In this document: one piece after another, positions 27,170 through 36,073 of the stretch
How the letters are laid out: each line of letters starts with the position of its first letter
Numbering within the stretch: the stretch's first letter is position 1
NCBI RefSeq assembly: GCF_001905095.1
Contig: NZ_LWLS01000112.1
Coordinates: 1 to 64,000, forward strand
Source of the DNA: Micromonospora sp. CB01531
Lineage (GTDB): Bacteria > Actinomycetota > Actinomycetes > Mycobacteriales > Micromonosporaceae
DNA: 64,000 nt
Direction: 5' to 3'
Position numbers and translations under genes: made by a program
The notes under the pieces: model-generated
The model's input: the letters and a program-made list of their open reading frames with translations, nothing else
The model's database searches: none
What the model was told of the DNA's origin: nothing

Positions 27170-27186
27170 CTCAACCTGGAGGAACG

Positions 27187-28425
27187 ATGCGCAAGATCCT
27201 GATCGTCGGGGCCGGACAGTCCGGGCTCCAGCTCGCCCTGAGCCTGCTCGCCGAGGGCTACGACGTGACCGTCATGTCCGCCCGTACGCCGGACGAGATC
27301 CGCCGCGGCTGGGTGATGAGCACCCAGGCGATGTTCGGCAGCGCGCTGGCCACCGAACGCCGGTACGGGCTGGATCTGTGGCAGGACCTGGCCCCCCGGA
27401 TCGAGGGGCTGCAGGTCTCGCTGTCCGCCCCGCCCGGCGAGCGGGCGCTGCGGATCCCGTGCCCGATCGACGAACCGGCGCAGAGCACCGACCAGCGGAT
27501 CAAGATGGCCGCCTGGCTGGAGCTGTTCGAGCAGCGCGGCGGGACCGTGCTCTACCAGACGGTGACCACCGCCGACCTGGACGGGCTGACCCGGCTCGGC
27601 CGCTACGACCTGACCGTCGTGGCCGCCGGCAAGGGCGACCTGGTGGCCGTCTTCGACCGGGACCCGCAGCGCTCGGTCTACGACACGCCGCAGCGGGGGC
27701 TGGCCGTGGCGTACGTGCACGGGATGGCCCCGGACCCGCTGCTGCCGATGCCGCACGTCGGCTTCAACGCCGTTCCGGGGTTGGGTGAGCTGTTCGTCAT
27801 CCCGGCGCTGACCCACTCCGGCCCGTGCGAGATCCTCTTCTGGGAGGCGGTGCCCGGCGGCCCGCTGGACCTGTGGACCGAACGGCGCGACCCGGCCGAG
27901 CACCTCAAGCTCACCCTCGACCTGACCCGCCGCTACACCCCGTGGGTCTACGAGCGGTGCAGCGACGTGGAGCTGACCGACGGCCGGGCCACCCTCTCCG
28001 GCCGGTACACCCCGACGGTCCGCCGCCCGGTGGCCGAACTGCCCTCGGGCGGGCTCGTGCTCGGCATGGCCGACGTGGTGGTCGCCAACGACCCGATCAC
28101 CGGTCAGGGCAGCAACACCGCGGCCAAGTGCGCGTACTCGTACCTGGAGTCAATCATGGAGCGCGGCGACCGGCCGTTCGACCGGGAGTGGATGACGCAG
28201 ACCTTCGAGCGGTTCTGGACGGCCGCTGGCGAGGCGGTCACCGGCTGGACCAACGCGATGCTGCAACCGTTGCCGCCGCACGTGCAGCAGATCCTGGGCG
28301 CCGCCGCGGGGAACCCGGTGGTCGCCCGCCGCTTCGCCAACGGCTTCAGCGACCCGAACGACTTCCGGGACTGGTTCATGACGCCGGACGCCGCCGAGCG
28401 TTACCTGGCCAGCGTTCCCGGCTGA
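27187..28425 (+). CDS. Styrene/indole monooxygenase-like FAD protein (StyA family)
   Basis: A 412-residue flavoprotein. The N-terminal FAD motif ILIVGAGQSGLQLALSLLAE is clear, and the second nucleotide motif GMADVVVANDPITGQGSNTA lies near residues 290-309. The protein resembles StyA, which epoxidises styrene using FADH2 from a separate reductase; no StyB-like reductase is nearby. It begins 17 bases after the conservon GTPase on the same strand with a GGAGG site, so it is probably the oxygenase that conservons often carry (a P450 in many loci). Its substrate is unknown. Confidence 0.85.
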   Translation: MRKILIVGAGQSGLQLALSLLAEGYDVTVMSARTPDEIRRGWVMSTQAMFGSALATERRYGLDLWQDLAPRIEGLQVSLSAPPGERALRIPCPIDEPAQSTDQRIKMAAWLELFEQRGGTVLYQTVTTADLDGLTRLGRYDLTVVAAGKGDLVAVFDRDPQRSVYDTPQRGLAVAYVHGMAPDPLLPMPHVGFNAVPGLGELFVIPALTHSGPCEILFWEAVPGGPLDLWTERRDPAEHLKLTLDLTRRYTPWVYERCSDVELTDGRATLSGRYTPTVRRPVAELPSGGLVLGMADVVVANDPITGQGSNTAAKCAYSYLESIMERGDRPFDREWMTQTFERFWTAAGEAVTGWTNAMLQPLPPHVQQILGAAAGNPVVARRFANGFSDPNDFRDWFMTPDAAERYLASVPG

Positions 28426-28445
28426 CCCGGCGGGCCGGCATCCAC

Positions 28446-28520
28446 CCATCCCCGGTGGCTCCCGGCTGCGGCGGTGGAGGCGATCGTCTTGCCCTTGAGG
28501 TCGGCGGGGTAGCTGATGCG
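28446..28520 (-). pseudogene. Fragment of an ABC substrate-binding protein (NMT1-like)
   Basis: A 25-residue segment contains DLKGKTIAS and AGSH, the conserved lobe-1 motif of NMT1/SsuA-type periplasmic binding proteins. Flanking frames are Arg-rich noise. It looks like a scar of a deleted transporter gene. The call is by motif only. Confidence 0.35.
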
Positions 28521-28661
28521 GGGCCGATCAGCACCCGCCTCCCGCCGCCGGCGTCGCCTGGCCGCCGCCGGCCTCCGCCTTTGCAACGCCGGCGCGGCCT
28601 GCGGCGGCGCCGCGACCAGGGTCGACCGCCGGCGGCGACAGTCCCAGTTCCGCCAGAGATC

Positions 28662-28714
28662 CCGGCCCACCCGGTCCCGGGAGCCCTCCTGGCGGGCGAG
28701 ACCGGGTGGGCCGG
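28662..28714. terminator. Inverted repeat with 15-bp stem
   Basis: Arms CCGGCCCACCCGGTC (28662-28676) and its complement (28700-28714) enclose a 23-base loop. It lies about 110 bases before the M1 peptidase start. It may end read-through from the conservon or act in the leader of the peptidase mRNA. Confidence 0.5.
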
Positions 28715-28824
28715 AAAGGCGAGGCTCGCCTGTAGATCTTGACGACTTCGCGTCGGTGCGGGTGGATAGGGCCTACTCAACTGAAGGCCAGCGCTGTCCT
28801 GGCTTTCCCGGAGAGAGGATTCCC

Positions 28825-30249
28825 ATGACCATCCCACGCCTGCGCGGCGCCGCGCTGGCCACGGTCGCCCTGGTGGCTGCCGGGTCGGCGGTGGCACCGG
28901 ACGCGGCCGGCGCGGCACCCGGCAATCCCGGTGCTCCGCGCTACTCTGCCGGTGCGGCGAGCGTCAACGACCCGTACTTCCCTGACCAGGGCAACGGCGG
29001 GTACGACGTCCAGCACTACGACCTCAACTTCGCCTACGACCCGGCCACCCGGTTCATGGACGCCACCGCCACGATCACCGCGGTCGCCACCCAGGACCTC
29101 GACCAGTTCAACCTCGACTTCCGCGGCCCGGACGTCACCTCGGTGACTGTCAACGGGCACGCGCACGAGTTCACCCGCGAGGGTCAGGAACTGATCGTCA
29201 CCCCGCGCCCGAAGCTCAAGGCCGGGCAGATGTTCACCGTGGTGGTGAAGTACGCCGGCGTACCGGGCCCGATCACCGACCCGGACGGGTCGATCGAGGG
29301 CTGGGTGCCGACCGACGACGGCGTCTTCGTGGCCGGGGAGCCGCAGGGCGCGCCGGCCTGGCTGCCCACCAACGACCACCCGACCGACAAGGCCACCTTC
29401 CGCTTCACCGCGAAGGTGCCGGAGGGCCTCACCGCCGTCGGCAACGGCCAGCTCCTCTCCCAGGAGACCCAGGACGGCTGGACCACCTTCGTCTGGGACT
29501 CGACCGAGCCGATGGCCACCTACCTGGCAACCATCACCATCGGCAACTTCGTGGTCACCGAGTCGACCACGCCGAGCGGCATCCCGGTGTACGTCGCGGT
29601 CGACCCGCGGCTGGTCGCCGGCTCGGCGCCGGCGGTGGCGCAGATCCCCAAGATGATCGACTTCTTCGCCTCGAAGTTCGGCCCGTACCCGTTCGCCTCG
29701 ACCGGGGCGATCATCGACCGGGCCCCGAACGTGGGCTACGCCCTGGAGACCCAGACCAAGCCGATCTTCTCCAGCACGGCGAGCGTCGGCACCATGGCCC
29801 ACGAGCTGGCCCACCAGTGGTACGGCGACAGCGTCTCGCCGGAGCGCTGGTCGGACATCTGGCTCAACGAGGGCTTCGCCACCTACGCACAGTGGATGTA
29901 CACCGAGTACAACGGCGGCGCGTCGGTGAGCCAGACCTTCAACAGCAGCAGCAACTACGGGCGGGCCGCTTCGTCGTCGTTCTGGCAGACCGTCCTCGCC
30001 GACCCGGGCCCCGTCGACATGTTCAGCAGCATCCCGTACAACCGGGGTGCGATGACACTGCACGCGCTGCGCGGCAAGGTCGGCGACGACACCTTCTTCC
30101 GCATCCTGCGCGAGTGGGCGGCGAGCAACCGCTACAGCCACGCCACCACGGCCGACTTCATCGCGCTGGCCGAGAAGGAGTCCGGGCAGCAGCTCGACGC
30201 CTTCTTCGACGTGTGGCTCTACCAGAAGGGCAAGCCCACCACCTGGTGA
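28825..30249 (+). CDS. Secreted M1 family metallopeptidase
   Basis: A 474-residue exported peptidase. The signal peptide (residues 1-~32) ends in AGAAPG. An N-terminal saddle domain follows, then the gluzincin catalytic domain: MAHELAHQWYGDSV near residues 324-337 and WLNEGFATYAQW near 346-357 form HExxH plus the third zinc ligand. The GxMEN aminopeptidase motif is replaced by a region reading VGYALETQTKPIF. It lacks the large C-terminal domain of PepN, so it is a short secreted M1 enzyme. ATG 28825 has a GAGAGAGGA site. A strong hairpin follows the stop. Confidence 0.9.
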   Translation: MTIPRLRGAALATVALVAAGSAVAPDAAGAAPGNPGAPRYSAGAASVNDPYFPDQGNGGYDVQHYDLNFAYDPATRFMDATATITAVATQDLDQFNLDFRGPDVTSVTVNGHAHEFTREGQELIVTPRPKLKAGQMFTVVVKYAGVPGPITDPDGSIEGWVPTDDGVFVAGEPQGAPAWLPTNDHPTDKATFRFTAKVPEGLTAVGNGQLLSQETQDGWTTFVWDSTEPMATYLATITIGNFVVTESTTPSGIPVYVAVDPRLVAGSAPAVAQIPKMIDFFASKFGPYPFASTGAIIDRAPNVGYALETQTKPIFSSTASVGTMAHELAHQWYGDSVSPERWSDIWLNEGFATYAQWMYTEYNGGASVSQTFNSSSNYGRAASSSFWQTVLADPGPVDMFSSIPYNRGAMTLHALRGKVGDDTFFRILREWAASNRYSHATTADFIALAEKESGQQLDAFFDVWLYQKGKPTTW

Positions 30250-30256
30250 CGCCGGC

Positions 30257-30286
30257 GGGCCCCGCGACCGGTCGGTCGCGGGGCCC
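30257..30286 (+). terminator. Hairpin terminator after M1 peptidase
   Basis: A perfect 14-bp stem (GGGCCCCGCGACCG and its complement) with a 2-base loop begins eight bases after the stop codon of the peptidase gene. Confidence 0.75.
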
Positions 30287-30406
30287 AGCGGCCGCGACGA
30301 CCAGGGCCAGCGCGGCGAGCGCGGTGTGCCGGGGTGCGGGATCGGCCCCGCCGAGGTCCCCGGTCTGCCACCGTTGACGGCAGGGTCCGCGCGGGTCGGG
30401 GGTGAC

Positions 30407-31630
30407 ATGACTGAGCAGCCGCCCGCTGAGCCGAACGCTGGTCAGCCCGTTGGTTCCTGGTTGACCCGGAACCTGAAGGTCCTGTCCGGGGTGTCGCTGT
30501 TACAGGACGCCGCGTCGGAGTTGCTGTACCCGATCCTGCCGATCTTCCTGACGACCGTGTTGGGGGCGCCCGCCGCCGTGGTGGGGGTGGTGGAAGGTAT
30601 CGCCGAGGGCGCCGCCGCGTTGAGCAAGATCGTCAGCGGCCGGATCGCCGACCGATTCCGGGCCCGCCCGATGATCGGCCTCGGGTACGGGCTCGCCGCG
30701 CTCGGGAAGGTCGTCATTGCCGCCGCCACCGTCTGGCCGGTCGTCCTCGCCGGTCGCAGCGTGGACCGGCTGGGCAAGGGCATCAGGGGTGCGCCCCGCG
30801 ACGCGCTGATCGCGACCGGAGTGCCGGCGGCCGCCAGAGCGCGGGCGTTCGGGTTCCACCGGGCGATGGACACCGCCGGCGCGGTAATCGGGCCGCTCAT
30901 CGGTCTCGCCGGCTACGAGCTGCTGCACCACCACATCCGGCCGTTGCTCATCATCGCCGTGGTGCCCGCCGTGGCCAGCGCCGTCCTGGTCGTCGCCGTC
31001 CGCGAGGCACCCCGCCGCCTTCCTCGCACCGGCACTTGGCACCTGCGGCAGCTGCCCGGCCGCTACTGGCGGGTGGTCGCCGTCCTGGCGCTGTTCGGCC
31101 TGGTCAACTTCCCCGACGCGCTCCTGCTCCTGCGGCTGAACGAGATCGGCTTCTCCGTCCCCGCCGTCATCGGCGCCTACGTCACCTACAACGCGGTCTA
31201 CGCCGTGCTGAGCTACCCGGCCGGGGTCATCGCCGATCGGCTGTCACCACCCACGGTCTTCGGCGCCGGCCTGATCCTGTTCGCCCTCGCCTACACCGGG
31301 CTCGGGCTGACCCGCTCCCACACCGCCGCGTGGCTGCTCTTCGCCGCCTACGGCGGATTCACCGCCTTCACCGACGGAGTCGGGAAAGCCTGGATCTCCG
31401 GACTCCTGGGCAGCCACGAACAGGGCTCCGGCCAGGGCATGTTCCAAGGGCTGACCGGCCTGGCGGTCCTGGGCGCCGGTCTGTGGGCCGGGCTCGCCTG
31501 GGGAAGCGACGGCACCCTCCCCCTCCTGGTCTCCGGAATCGCCGCCGCCGTCCTCGCCGCCTGGCTCCTCACCGGACCCCTCCGACACCGCGTCCACCTG
31601 AGGTCTCCCGGCGGTGGCGGCCAGACCTGA
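30407..31630 (+). CDS. MFS transporter
   Basis: A 407-residue major facilitator with about 12 hydrophobic segments. The start LKVLSGVSLLQDAASELLYP and the loop GRIADRFRARPMIGLGYGLA (motif A-like) are typical, followed by DRLGKGIRGAPRDALIA. The closest type is the DHA1-like group with LLQDAASEMLYP starts, whose substrates are unknown. ATG 30407 is chosen from the family start; the frame is open upstream to 30326. It converges on the glutaredoxin-like gene. Confidence 0.88.
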   Translation: MTEQPPAEPNAGQPVGSWLTRNLKVLSGVSLLQDAASELLYPILPIFLTTVLGAPAAVVGVVEGIAEGAAALSKIVSGRIADRFRARPMIGLGYGLAALGKVVIAAATVWPVVLAGRSVDRLGKGIRGAPRDALIATGVPAAARARAFGFHRAMDTAGAVIGPLIGLAGYELLHHHIRPLLIIAVVPAVASAVLVVAVREAPRRLPRTGTWHLRQLPGRYWRVVAVLALFGLVNFPDALLLLRLNEIGFSVPAVIGAYVTYNAVYAVLSYPAGVIADRLSPPTVFGAGLILFALAYTGLGLTRSHTAAWLLFAAYGGFTAFTDGVGKAWISGLLGSHEQGSGQGMFQGLTGLAVLGAGLWAGLAWGSDGTLPLLVSGIAAAVLAAWLLTGPLRHRVHLRSPGGGGQT

Positions 31631-31650
31631 GCCGGTGCTACCGCCGCCCG

Positions 31651-32088
31651 CTACGGGGTCAGCCGCTGGAGCAACCACGCCGGCTCCGGGTTCACCACCG
31701 CCTCGCCGCGCGCCACGACCGTCGGGACCGTCTCGTCGCCGCCGGTGACGGCGCGGACCGCCGCCGCGCCGGCCGGATCACGCCAGATGTTGACCCAGTA
31801 CGCCCGGCCGGCCCGCTGGCCGAGCCGGAGCCGCAACCGCAGGCAGTACCGGCAGCCGGGCCGCCAGTACACGATGGGTCGACCGTCCCGCGCGCTGCGC
31901 TGCTGCGCCTGCCCGGCCGACAGCGACCGCGGAAAGACCAGCGGGGAGAACAGGACCGCCAGCACCAGGAAGATCAGGAACTCGGTCACCGCGACCCCGC
32001 GGACCTCCTGGGTGACCGCGACGTACACCCCGCACGCCAGCATCACGCACGCCAACCACCAACTCCGCAGCACGCCGCGGAATGCTAC
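31651..32088 (-). CDS. Membrane-anchored glutaredoxin-like protein
   Basis: A protein of about 145 residues. Two hydrophobic helices (LACVMLACGVYVAV and VTEFLIFLVLAVLFSPLVF) come first, then a soluble thioredoxin-fold domain with the redox motif PIVYWRPGCRYCLRLRLRL (CxxC, residues ~75-93) and the cis-Pro strand DETVPTVV. It resembles mycoredoxin/glutaredoxin proteins that reduce mixed disulfides, here tethered to the membrane. GTG 32088 avoids overlap with the upstream gene; the frame is open to 32217. Confidence 0.7.
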   Translation of the reverse strand, partial: VAFRGVLRSWWLACVMLACGVYVAVTQEVRGVAVTEFLIFLVLAVLFSPLVFPRSLSAGQAQQRSARDGRPIVYWRPGCRYCLRLRLRLGQRAGRAYWVNIWRDPAGAAAVRAVTGGDETVPTVVARGEAVVNPEPAWLLQRLTP

Positions 32089-32140
32089 CCGCCACCGCCG
32101 GGTCGCCCTGCGCGCCGGCCTCGGCGGCCAGGCGAAGGCC

Positions 32141-34936
32141 TCAGGCCGTCGCGTCAGCCAGGAGTTCAAGCAGGTGGCGGTACGGTTGCCCAGTCGCCCG
32201 GGCCATCCCGATCTCACAGGTCCGGTTGACCGAGGCGTACCCGTCGAAGGGCCGGGCGGACACGGCCGCCGCCTCCTCGCGGGTGGCCGCGGCGGTCAGC
32301 TCCGGGTGCAGCAGCCCGCGGTCCCCGGCGAAGCCGCAGCACTGCCATCCGTCCGGAACCACGACCTCGTCGGCGATCGCCCGGGCCACGGTGAGCAGCG
32401 CCTCGTCCAGCCCCAGCCGGGTCGACGAGCAGGTCGGGTGCAGCGCGAGGGCGCCGAGCCGGCGCCGCACGGTAAGCCGGGGCAGCAGCTCCGCGGCGGC
32501 GTACGCGACGGCGTCGACCACCCGCAGCGGACCGGCCTCGGCGAGCAGCTTGGCGAAGCCCTCGGTGCAGGAGGCCGCGTCGCTGACCACGGGCAGCGCC
32601 CCGTCGCGGCTGGCCGCCCGCAGCGCCGGCGGCACCCGGTCGTGGACGCGCTGGTAGCCGGCGGTGAGGCCCTTGGACGACCAGGGTGTGCCGCAGCACA
32701 TGGTGGCCACCCCGTCCGGCACGAGCAGGCGCACCCCGGCCCGCGCGGCCAGGGTGAGCACGGCGGCGGCGACACCCGACCCGCCCTCGGCGGGTGCGAA
32801 GAGCGTGCCCAGGCAGGACGGGACAAAGACCGCGTCCGGCTCGTCGACCGGGCGCGGCCGGCGGACCTGGCCACCGCGGGGCAGGTCGCGTCGCCACTGC
32901 GGGACCCGGTCGGCGCCGAGCACGGCGCGGGCCGCGCGGGTGGCCACCTCGGGGAGCGCGGGCGGCAGCGCGCCGGCCAGGTCCAGGCCGCGGGCCATGC
33001 CCCGGGTGGCCGCGCCCCACCGGTTGGCCGCCCCGCGCCAACCGGCCTGCGCCACGCTGCCGGTGCGGTCGCCGCGCAGCCGTTTCACCAGGTCGCCGGT
33101 GTTGATGAGGACTGGGCAGGCGGTCGCGCACATGCCGTCGACCGCGCAGGTGTCGACCGCGTCGTAGTCGTAGGCGTCCGCCAGCTCCCGGGCCAACGCG
33201 AGGTCGCCGTCGGCGCGGGCGGCGGCGATCTCCCGACGCAGCACGATCCGCTGCCTCGGTGTGGTGGTCAGGTCGCGGCTGGGGCAGACCGGCTCGCAGT
33301 AGCCGCACTCGACGCAGCGGTCCACCTCGGGTTCGACCGTGGGCACGGTCTTCAGGTGCCGCAGGTGGACGTCGGGGTCGTCGCTGAGCAGCACCCCCGG
33401 GTTGAGCACCCCGTCGGGGTCGCAGAGCGTCTTCACCTCGCGCATCACCGCGTACAACTCGTCGCCGAACTGGCGCCGCACGTACGGGGCCATCACCCGG
33501 CCGGTGCCGTGCTCGGCCTTGAGCGTGCCGCCGTGGCCGAGGACCAGATCCACCATCTCCTCGGTGAAGTCGGCGTACCGGGCCGGGGCCTCGCCGTGCG
33601 CGAACCGCTCGTTGAGCATGAAATGCAGGTTGCCGTCCTTGGCGTGGCCGAAGATCACGCTCTCCTCGTACCGGTGCCGGTCGAAGAGGTCGGCGAGCGC
33701 GGCGCAGGTGTCGGCGAGCGCCGCCACCGGGACGGCGATGTCCTCCAACAGGGCGGTGGTGCCCGAGGGGCGGGCGCCGGCGACGGCCGCGTACAGGCCC
33801 TTGCGGATGTGCCAGAGCGCGGCGCGGGCGGCCGCCTCGCCGCTGAGCCGGGCCGGGGTGGTCAGCGGCAGCTCGGCCAGCACCGGTCCGGCCGCCGCCA
33901 CCCGCTCGGCGAGCGCGTCCGGGTCGGACTCCTGCCACTCCACGAGCAGCGCAGCGTGGTCGCGGACCGCGAGGCCGCGCAGCGCGGCGTCCGCCTTCGG
34001 GTCGCGCTGGGCGACCCGCAGCGCGGCGGCGTCGAGCAGTTCGATCGCCGCCGGCCCGGCGGCCACCAGCACCGGCATCGCCGCCATCGCGGCGGCCAGG
34101 GTGTCGAAGACCAACAGGCCGGTGGCGGCGTGCCGGTGCGCCGGTACGGTGCGGAAGGTGGCCGCCGCGACGAACGCGAGGGTGCCCTCGCTGCCGACCA
34201 CCAGGCGGGTGAGCAGGTCCGCGGGCGAGTCGTGGTCGAGGAAGGCGTTCACCCCGTACCCCATGGTGTTCTTCATGGCGTACTGGGCGCGGATGCGGCG
34301 CACCGAGTCGGGGTTGCCGCGGACCCGGTCGCGTAGCCGCAGCAGGCCGGCGTGCAGCTCCGGCTCGGTGGCCCGGAGCCGGGCGTCGGCGTCCGGGGCG
34401 CCGGTGTCCAGCACCGTGCCGCTGGGCAGCACCAGCAGCAGCGACTCCAGCGTCCGGTAGGTGTTGAACTCGGTGCCGCAGGTCATCCCGCTGGAGTTGT
34501 TGGCGACCACACCGCCGACCGTGCAGGCGGACTCGCTGGCCGGGTCCGGCCCGAGCCGCCAGCCGTACGGGGCGAGCCGGTTGTTCACCTGCCGCAGGAC
34601 CACCCCGGGCTGCACCCGGACCCGGCGGCCGTCGTCGAGCACCGTCAGCCCGCGGAAGTGCCGGCGGGTGTCGACGAGGAGCTGGTCGCTGACCGCCTGC
34701 CCGCTGAGGCTGGTGCCGCCGGAGCGGAAGGTCAGCGGCGTGCCGGTCTGCCGGCTGTGTCGCAGCAGCGCGGCGACCTGGTCGGCGTTGGTCGGGGTGA
34801 CCACCGCGCGGGGGTGCAGCAGGTAGTGGGAGGCGTCGTGGGCCAGCCGGAGCCGGTCGGCGGCCCGGGTCCGCACCCCGCCGGGGACCGCCGCCTCCAG
34901 CCCGGCCAGCAGCGTCCCAGTCATCTCCGGCGTCAT
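32141..34936 (-). CDS. FAD-binding and Fe-S dehydrogenase (D-lactate/glycolate dehydrogenase-like)
   Basis: A 931-residue fusion. Residues ~30-220 form the PCMH-type FAD domain (TFRSGGTSLSGQAVSDQLLV, with VGGVVANNSSGMTCG). A FAD-linked oxidase C-terminal domain follows to ~500, then two 4Fe-4S clusters (CVECGYCEPVCPS, then TCAVDGMCATACPV). A C-terminal CCG region with two Cys-rich blocks (MCCGTPW, CCGFAGDRG) completes it. This is the layout of Dld-II/GlcD-GlcF fusions that oxidise D-2-hydroxyacids and pass electrons to quinones. ATG 34936 has a GGGAGG site; GTG 34957 is an alternative. It precedes the glutaredoxin-like gene. Confidence 0.9.
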   Translation of the reverse strand: MTPEMTGTLLAGLEAAVPGGVRTRAADRLRLAHDASHYLLHPRAVVTPTNADQVAALLRHSRQTGTPLTFRSGGTSLSGQAVSDQLLVDTRRHFRGLTVLDDGRRVRVQPGVVLRQVNNRLAPYGWRLGPDPASESACTVGGVVANNSSGMTCGTEFNTYRTLESLLLVLPSGTVLDTGAPDADARLRATEPELHAGLLRLRDRVRGNPDSVRRIRAQYAMKNTMGYGVNAFLDHDSPADLLTRLVVGSEGTLAFVAAATFRTVPAHRHAATGLLVFDTLAAAMAAMPVLVAAGPAAIELLDAAALRVAQRDPKADAALRGLAVRDHAALLVEWQESDPDALAERVAAAGPVLAELPLTTPARLSGEAAARAALWHIRKGLYAAVAGARPSGTTALLEDIAVPVAALADTCAALADLFDRHRYEESVIFGHAKDGNLHFMLNERFAHGEAPARYADFTEEMVDLVLGHGGTLKAEHGTGRVMAPYVRRQFGDELYAVMREVKTLCDPDGVLNPGVLLSDDPDVHLRHLKTVPTVEPEVDRCVECGYCEPVCPSRDLTTTPRQRIVLRREIAAARADGDLALARELADAYDYDAVDTCAVDGMCATACPVLINTGDLVKRLRGDRTGSVAQAGWRGAANRWGAATRGMARGLDLAGALPPALPEVATRAARAVLGADRVPQWRRDLPRGGQVRRPRPVDEPDAVFVPSCLGTLFAPAEGGSGVAAAVLTLAARAGVRLLVPDGVATMCCGTPWSSKGLTAGYQRVHDRVPPALRAASRDGALPVVSDAASCTEGFAKLLAEAGPLRVVDAVAYAAAELLPRLTVRRRLGALALHPTCSSTRLGLDEALLTVARAIADEVVVPDGWQCCGFAGDRGLLHPELTAAATREEAAAVSARPFDGYASVNRTCEIGMARATGQPYRHLLELLADATA

Positions 34937-35120
34937 CGCCCACCTCCCCGGTTCCACCCTAACCAGCGGTGATCCGGCAGCAATCGACCCCTTGCAATTT
35001 GCATCGACGTGGATGGATACTCGCGGCTGAAGCGTTCGCCGAGGTCAACCCCGACGCGCTCCCCGGCGACGTCCGAGGCGCCGACGCAACCGGTGGCCAG
35101 CACCCTCCAAGGAGGAGACC

Positions 35121-35975
35121 GTGAGAATCCGCCGACTCACCCCACTGCTCGCCGCGGCCGTCGGGCTGGTGGCCGCCGGCGCGTTCACCGTGCCGGGCGC
35201 CGCCTCGGCCGCCCCGCAGACCTACACCGCCGACCAGCTCGCCCGGGTCGAGGCCGCCGTCGGCGCCTCCGGAGTGGAGGGCATCGCCTGGCACCTGGAC
35301 AGGGCGTCCGGCCGGGTCTTGGTGACCGCCGACGAGAGCGTCTCCGCCGCCGAACTCGCCACGCTCAAGAAGAGCGCCGGCGCCCAGGCGGGCGCGATCC
35401 GGGTCGACCGGGCCCGGGGCACCTTCCGCCCGCTGCTGTCGGCCGGCAATGCCATCTACGGCGGCGGCTACCGCTGCTCCCTCGGCTTCAACGTGGTCAA
35501 GGGGAGCACCTACTACTTCCTCACCGCCGGGCACTGCGGCAACGTGGCCAACACCTGGTACACCAACTCGAGCCAGAGCACCCTCATCGGCCCGACCGTC
35601 GGCTCCAGCTTCCCGGGCAACGACTACGCCCTGGTCCGCTACGACAACACGTCGCTGACCCACCCGGGCGGCTACACCGCCGCGAACGCGTTCGTCGGTG
35701 AGGCGGTCAAGCGCACCGGCTCGACCACCGGCACGCACAGCGGCACGGTGACCGCCCTGAACGTCACGGTCCGCTACGTCGGCAGCGGCACCGTGAAGGG
35801 CATGATCCAGACCACCGTCTGCGCCGAGCCGGGCGACTCCGGCGGCCCGCTCTACGACGGCACCAAGGCGCTGGGCATCACCTCCGGCGGCAGCGGTGAC
35901 TGCCGGTCCGGCGGCACCACCTTCTACCAGCCCGTCCCGGAGGCGGCCAGCGCCTACGGCGTGACCGTCTACTGA
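35121..35975 (+). CDS. Secreted S1 serine protease (streptogrisin-like)
   Basis: A 284-residue preproenzyme. A signal peptide (to ASAAPQT, ~residue 35) is followed by a short alpha-lytic-type prodomain (residues ~36-105) and the mature trypsin-fold protease, which starts near AIYGGGYRCSLGF. The triad is visible: TAGHCGNV (His), GNDYALVRY (Asp) and AEPGDSGGPLYDG (Ser). The Cys residues match the disulfides of streptogrisins. GTG 35121 follows AAGGAGGAG. The small prodomain places it with SGPA/SGPB-like enzymes rather than with the large-prodomain types. Confidence 0.92.
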   Translation: MRIRRLTPLLAAAVGLVAAGAFTVPGAASAAPQTYTADQLARVEAAVGASGVEGIAWHLDRASGRVLVTADESVSAAELATLKKSAGAQAGAIRVDRARGTFRPLLSAGNAIYGGGYRCSLGFNVVKGSTYYFLTAGHCGNVANTWYTNSSQSTLIGPTVGSSFPGNDYALVRYDNTSLTHPGGYTAANAFVGEAVKRTGSTTGTHSGTVTALNVTVRYVGSGTVKGMIQTTVCAEPGDSGGPLYDGTKALGITSGGSGDCRSGGTTFYQPVPEAASAYGVTVY

Positions 35976-36024
35976 CCCACCGCCCCGGTCAGCCCACCGC
36001 TGTAACGGTAGGCCCGACACCGCG

Positions 36025-36066
36025 ACAATGGCCTTCCCGGCTGCCGCACGCCGGGAAGGCCATTGT
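36025..36066. terminator. Bidirectional hairpin terminator
   Basis: A perfect 16-bp stem (ACAATGGCCTTCCCGG and its complement) with a 10-base loop lies between the convergent protease and PstS genes. A short A/T-rich flank on both sides suits termination in both directions. Confidence 0.85.
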
Positions 36067-36073
36067 TGATCGA

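Larger units (their letters stand above)
28426..28824. other. Non-coding gap with a decayed binding-protein fragment and an inverted repeat
   Basis: No intact gene. On the minus strand at 28446-28520 the sequence encodes SYPADLKGKTIASTAAAGSH, which matches the start of the mature part of NMT1/THI5- or sulfonate-type ABC binding proteins, with nothing recognisable on either side. A perfect 15-bp inverted repeat follows at 28662-28676/28700-28714. The M1 peptidase ribosome site is at the right end. Confidence 0.5.

Noticed and set aside
31745..34336. An 863-codon plus-strand open frame opposite the FAD/Fe-S dehydrogenase
   Set aside because: It mirrors the codon pattern of the true gene, has no motif or ribosome site, and is a shadow frame.
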